Part shown: one piece after another, positions 61,533 through 64,000 of the stretch
Position numbering within the stretch: the stretch's first letter is position 1
Layout of the letters: every line of letters starts with the position of its first letter
DNA from: Paenibacillus sonchi
Lineage (GTDB): Bacteria; Bacillota; Bacilli; Paenibacillales; Paenibacillaceae
DNA length: 64,000 bases
Reading direction: 5' to 3'
Assembly (NCBI RefSeq): GCF_016772475.1
Contig: NZ_CP068595.1
Location: forward strand, 5,642,001-5,706,000
Position numbers and translations under genes: made by a program
Notes under the pieces: generated by a model
Database searches by the model: none
What the model saw: the letters and a program-made list of their open reading frames with translations, nothing else
What the model was told of the DNA's origin: nothing

Positions 61533-62393
61533 ATGACTCCTGAACATTATGACTTTAAAGCCGGATTCAATCTGCTGCCGGAGGAACAGGACCTTGCCGT
61601 TCTGTTCAGCGGCGAAGGCAAGCCGTATCCCGGCCATAAAATCGGCCCTTCCGTGCATGATTATTATCTGCTCCATACCGTTTTGGATGGCGGGGGCAGC
61701 TTTCAGAGCAGTACGGTCACGCAGCAATGCCGGAAGGGCGATACCTTTGTGATCTTCCCCGGTTCGCTTTTCAGCTATCAGGCGGATGAGCATAACCCCT
61801 GGCATTATGTCTGGGTGGCGCTCCAAGGCACAGCTGTATCCGGACTTCTCTCCGATATCGGCATTACGCGGGAGCGGCCGCTGCTGTACACAGAGAATAC
61901 ATCCGAGCTGCACAGCTTGTACGAACGAATCCGTATATGCTTCAAGCAGTCTGCATATCCCCGCCTGGAAAGTCTGGAGGCCTCGGGCTGGACAAGGCTC
62001 CTGCTCCACCATTTCGGTCAGGACAACCTTGCCCTCCTGCCCGCCAGGCCAAAGGAGCTGCCGGAAATCATCGACCGGCAGATTGACCAGGCTATCCGCT
62101 GGATCTCGCTGCAGTTCCATCAGCAGATCAGCATTGATCATATGGCGGCTACGCTCGGTTACCACCGGGCGCATCTTTCCAAAGCTTTTAAACAGAAGAC
62201 AGGTCTGTCCCCCAAGCAGTATCTGCTGAAAATGCGGCTGGACAAAGCCAAAAGCCTGCTCACCGGCACGCTCACAATTGATCAGGTGGCTTCATCCGTC
62301 GGCTTCAACGATGCCTTGTATTTCTCCAGGCAGTTCCGCAAATTCAGCGGCATGTCGCCTAGTGAATACCGCTCGATGCTGCGGCAGGAGTAG
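61533..62393 (+). CDS. AraC-family regulator of the GH4 gene
   Basis: 286 residues: an N-terminal cupin-like sugar-sensing domain (HDYYLLHTVLDGGGSF, CRKGDTFVIFPG) and two C-terminal helix-turn-helix units (IDHMAATLGYHRAHLSKAFKQKTGLSPKQYL and IDQVASSVGFNDALYFSRQFRKFSG). This layout is typical of MsmR/RafR-type activators of alpha-galactoside use. It is divergent from the GH4 gene with 170 bp between the starts. Confidence 0.92.
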   Translation: MTPEHYDFKAGFNLLPEEQDLAVLFSGEGKPYPGHKIGPSVHDYYLLHTVLDGGGSFQSSTVTQQCRKGDTFVIFPGSLFSYQADEHNPWHYVWVALQGTAVSGLLSDIGITRERPLLYTENTSELHSLYERIRICFKQSAYPRLESLEASGWTRLLLHHFGQDNLALLPARPKELPEIIDRQIDQAIRWISLQFHQQISIDHMAATLGYHRAHLSKAFKQKTGLSPKQYLLKMRLDKAKSLLTGTLTIDQVASSVGFNDALYFSRQFRKFSGMSPSEYRSMLRQE

Positions 62394-62408
62394 ACTGGGC
62401 TAGCCCGT

Positions 62409-63023
62409 TTATACGGTACGTTCTTTTCTCCGCCGCACCAGCCATAGAATGATCAGGATAACGACAGCTCCGCAAATGGCATAGCTTACCGGGCGCATGT
62501 ACTTCTCAACGATTGTCCAATTGTCTCCCAGCCGGTATCCCAGATAGACCAGCGCAATATTCCAGGGCAGAGAGCCAAGTGCGGTAAAAAAGATAAACTT
62601 CCCGGTCTTCATTCCGGCGATTCCTGCGGGCAATGAGATGAAGGTGCGGATAAAGGGCAGCATTCGGGTGAAGAATACCGTACTCTCCCCGTAGCGGTCG
62701 AACCAGCGCTGGGATTGCTCCAGGTGACGGGAGTTAAAGAGAATATATTTCCCGTACTTCTCCAGCAATTTTCTGCCGCCATGCATCCCTACATAGAAAG
62801 CTGCAATCGAACCCATCAGATTCCCCAGCACTCCAGCAGCTACCACCTCTGGAAAGGATAACGTTCCTCTGGCAATCAGCAGCCCCCCGCTGAGCATGAT
62901 GACCTCGCTGGGAATGGGAATACAGGCGCTCTCCAGCACCATCCCGATCCAGATCCCCCAGATTCCCAGCGAACTAACAAGATTTAGAGCAGCATCGGTT
63001 ATAGCGTTCAATAATTGGTGCAT
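62409..63023 (-). CDS. DedA-family membrane protein
   Basis: 204 residues with four to five hydrophobic segments. It has the DedA signatures ESACIPIPSEVIMLSGG, GNLMGSIAAFYVG and FFTRMLPFIRTFISLPAGIAGM. DedA proteins are linked to lipid flipping (undecaprenyl phosphate or phospholipids) and proton-motive force. It lies 40 bp downstream of a histidine kinase gene in the same direction. Confidence 0.93.
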   Translation of the reverse strand: MHQLLNAITDAALNLVSSLGIWGIWIGMVLESACIPIPSEVIMLSGGLLIARGTLSFPEVVAAGVLGNLMGSIAAFYVGMHGGRKLLEKYGKYILFNSRHLEQSQRWFDRYGESTVFFTRMLPFIRTFISLPAGIAGMKTGKFIFFTALGSLPWNIALVYLGYRLGDNWTIVEKYMRPVSYAICGAVVILIILWLVRRRKERTV

Positions 63024-63063
63024 GCTATCCCTCCTTATCCTACCTTATTGCTCATCTCCCACT

Positions 63064-64000
63064 TCAGAACCATCCATTGGGCTTAAGCCTCTGTACAATG
63101 GGAAAAGTGAGTGTTACCGCCGTTCCTTGCCCGGGCTCGCTGGCTATTGCAATGCTGCCGCCGTATTTTGCAACCAGGCGCTCAGCGATAGCCAGCCCCA
63201 GGCCGCTTCCCCCTTGTTCCCGGCTTCTGGACTTGTCCACACGATAGAAGCGTTGGAATACCAAAGGCAAATCCTTCTCAGGTACTCCAATTCCGCTGTC
63301 TTCAACACGGATCTGAACCTGTGATCGCACCACCACTCCATTCAATCGGATAGCCCGCAGCGATCCGGAATATTTAACGGCGTTGTCCAGAAGGATCAGC
63401 AGAATTTGCTCCAGATGATTCGGTAAAATGTGAATGACTGCCCCATCCAGCTTATTCAAATCCTGTGTGAACTCGAAATCGGGATGCAGCAGGGCAAAAT
63501 TCCGCAGGGTGTATTGAAGAGTGTCCTGAACTTCACATGGAAAGTCATGCGGCTCCCTGCTCTTCTCTTCAGCCCGGGTAAGCTCCAGCAGTTCATTGAC
63601 AATTGCTTTCAGCCTGCCTAATTCCTGTAACGATACTTTCAGCGACTCTTCAAGAATCTCCGGATCATGTTTGCCCCAGCGGCTAAGCAGTGAAATATGA
63701 CCCTCGATAATGGAAATCGGTGTCCGCAATTCATGGGAGGCATCCTGGGCGAACTGTTTCTGGTTGTAAAAAGAGGTTTCGAGCTGCTCCATCAGATCAT
63801 TAAACACTCTCGCCAGCTGTGCCAGCTCATCATTATTGCTGCCCGGGACGCCCACCCTCTCCTGCAGGCCGTTCTGCTTAATGCTCATCATGGTGTCGCT
63901 TAACGATTGTATCGGCCGCAGCAGCAGCCTGGACAGAAAGACGCCGCCGGCAGCGCTAATGACAATGGCCCCAAGCCAGCCGGCAATCATAACGCCCAAC
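63064..64000 (-). CDS. Membrane sensor histidine kinase (partial, 5' end outside window)
   Basis: At least 311 residues are visible; the N-terminus lies beyond base 64000. After a membrane helix (VMIAGWLGAIVISAAGGVFL) come a HAMP linker, the HisKA motif FAQDASHELRTPISIIEGH, an N box (LLDNAVKYSG), VEDSGIGVPEKDL and GGSGLGLAIA. The sequence resembles ArlS/CssS-type kinases of Firmicutes. A response regulator gene is expected just outside the window. Confidence 0.93.
   Translation of the reverse strand, partial: LGVMIAGWLGAIVISAAGGVFLSRLLLRPIQSLSDTMMSIKQNGLQERVGVPGSNNDELAQLARVFNDLMEQLETSFYNQKQFAQDASHELRTPISIIEGHISLLSRWGKHDPEILEESLKVSLQELGRLKAIVNELLELTRAEEKSREPHDFPCEVQDTLQYTLRNFALLHPDFEFTQDLNKLDGAVIHILPNHLEQILLILLDNAVKYSGSLRAIRLNGVVVRSQVQIRVEDSGIGVPEKDLPLVFQRFYRVDKSRSREQGGSGLGLAIAERLVAKYGGSIAIASEPGQGTAVTLTFPIVQRLKPNGWF

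Overview
The window reads like a chromosomal segment of a Paenibacillus-type Firmicute. The evidence is moderate GC content, strong GGAGG-type ribosome binding sites, many GTG and TTG starts, a Bce-type antibiotic-stress module, S-layer-homology (SLH) domains on a secreted enzyme, a thermolysin-type protease, a secreted GH85 glycosidase, and a nitrate-respiration cluster of Gram-positive type with nreABC. No rRNA, tRNA, CRISPR array, prophage or intact insertion sequence was seen. All functions are inferred from sequence read by eye.

Layout. 1-4.1 kb: BceRS-BceAB module, with the permease cut by the window edge. 4.2-10.7 kb: SLH serine hydrolase, a small-ORF/AraC/SDR operon, and a PHP-phosphatase plus metallophosphoesterase pair divergent from a DeoR-type regulator with three phased operator repeats. 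11.7-15.1 kb: YwiC-like and HEMDA-motif membrane proteins, an array of eight 51-bp palindromic repeats, an aminoglycoside-phosphotransferase-like kinase and a small hydrophilic protein. 15.1-33.1 kb: the core of the window, an anaerobic nitrate and NO region. It holds moaA (frame-split), narK fused to a PAS domain, a hemerythrin gene, nreC-nreB-nreA, narI-J-H-G, a second hemerythrin gene, nsrR, hmp, a Crp/Fnr regulator, rubredoxin, rubredoxin reductase and a flavodiiron protein. 33.4-44.6 kb: WYL regulator, GH85 enzyme, MmcQ/YjbR protein, an 799-residue two-domain isoprenoid-synthase-like protein, tandem GNAT, a zinc-ribbon protein with a deoxyribosyltransferase-like domain, a MerR/SDR divergon and DinB. 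44.9-52.1 kb: a tightly overlapping peptide ABC transporter operon (opp/dpp type) ending in an aminotransferase and an amidohydrolase; its first ATPase gene is frameshifted. 52.3-64 kb: HAD phosphatase, MarR, M4 protease, TetR/SDR, YtrA-type GntR-ABC unit, GH4 alpha-galactosidase with a divergent AraC regulator, DedA and a partial histidine kinase.

How the main system fits together. NarK imports nitrate and exports nitrite, NarGHI reduces nitrate at the membrane, NarJ assembles NarG, and MoaA supports molybdenum cofactor synthesis. NreA (nitrate), NreB (oxygen, through an Fe-S cluster) and NreC would switch the set on. Upstream of narG, narK and the hemerythrin gene at 27434 I find paired GGG-N4-(C/T)CC boxes, each pair 21-22 bp apart and each ending 31-32 bp from a -10-like hexamer. 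This matches the published staphylococcal NreC motif and suggests a self-contained regulon. NO made as a by-product would be handled by NsrR-controlled Hmp and by a complete NADH to rubredoxin to flavodiiron chain.

Points most worth a second look: the NarK-PAS fusion, the paired NreC boxes, the apparent AUC start of hmp, the two-domain isoprenoid synthase, the 51-bp hairpin array, and single-base frame breaks in moaA and the oppD-type gene.
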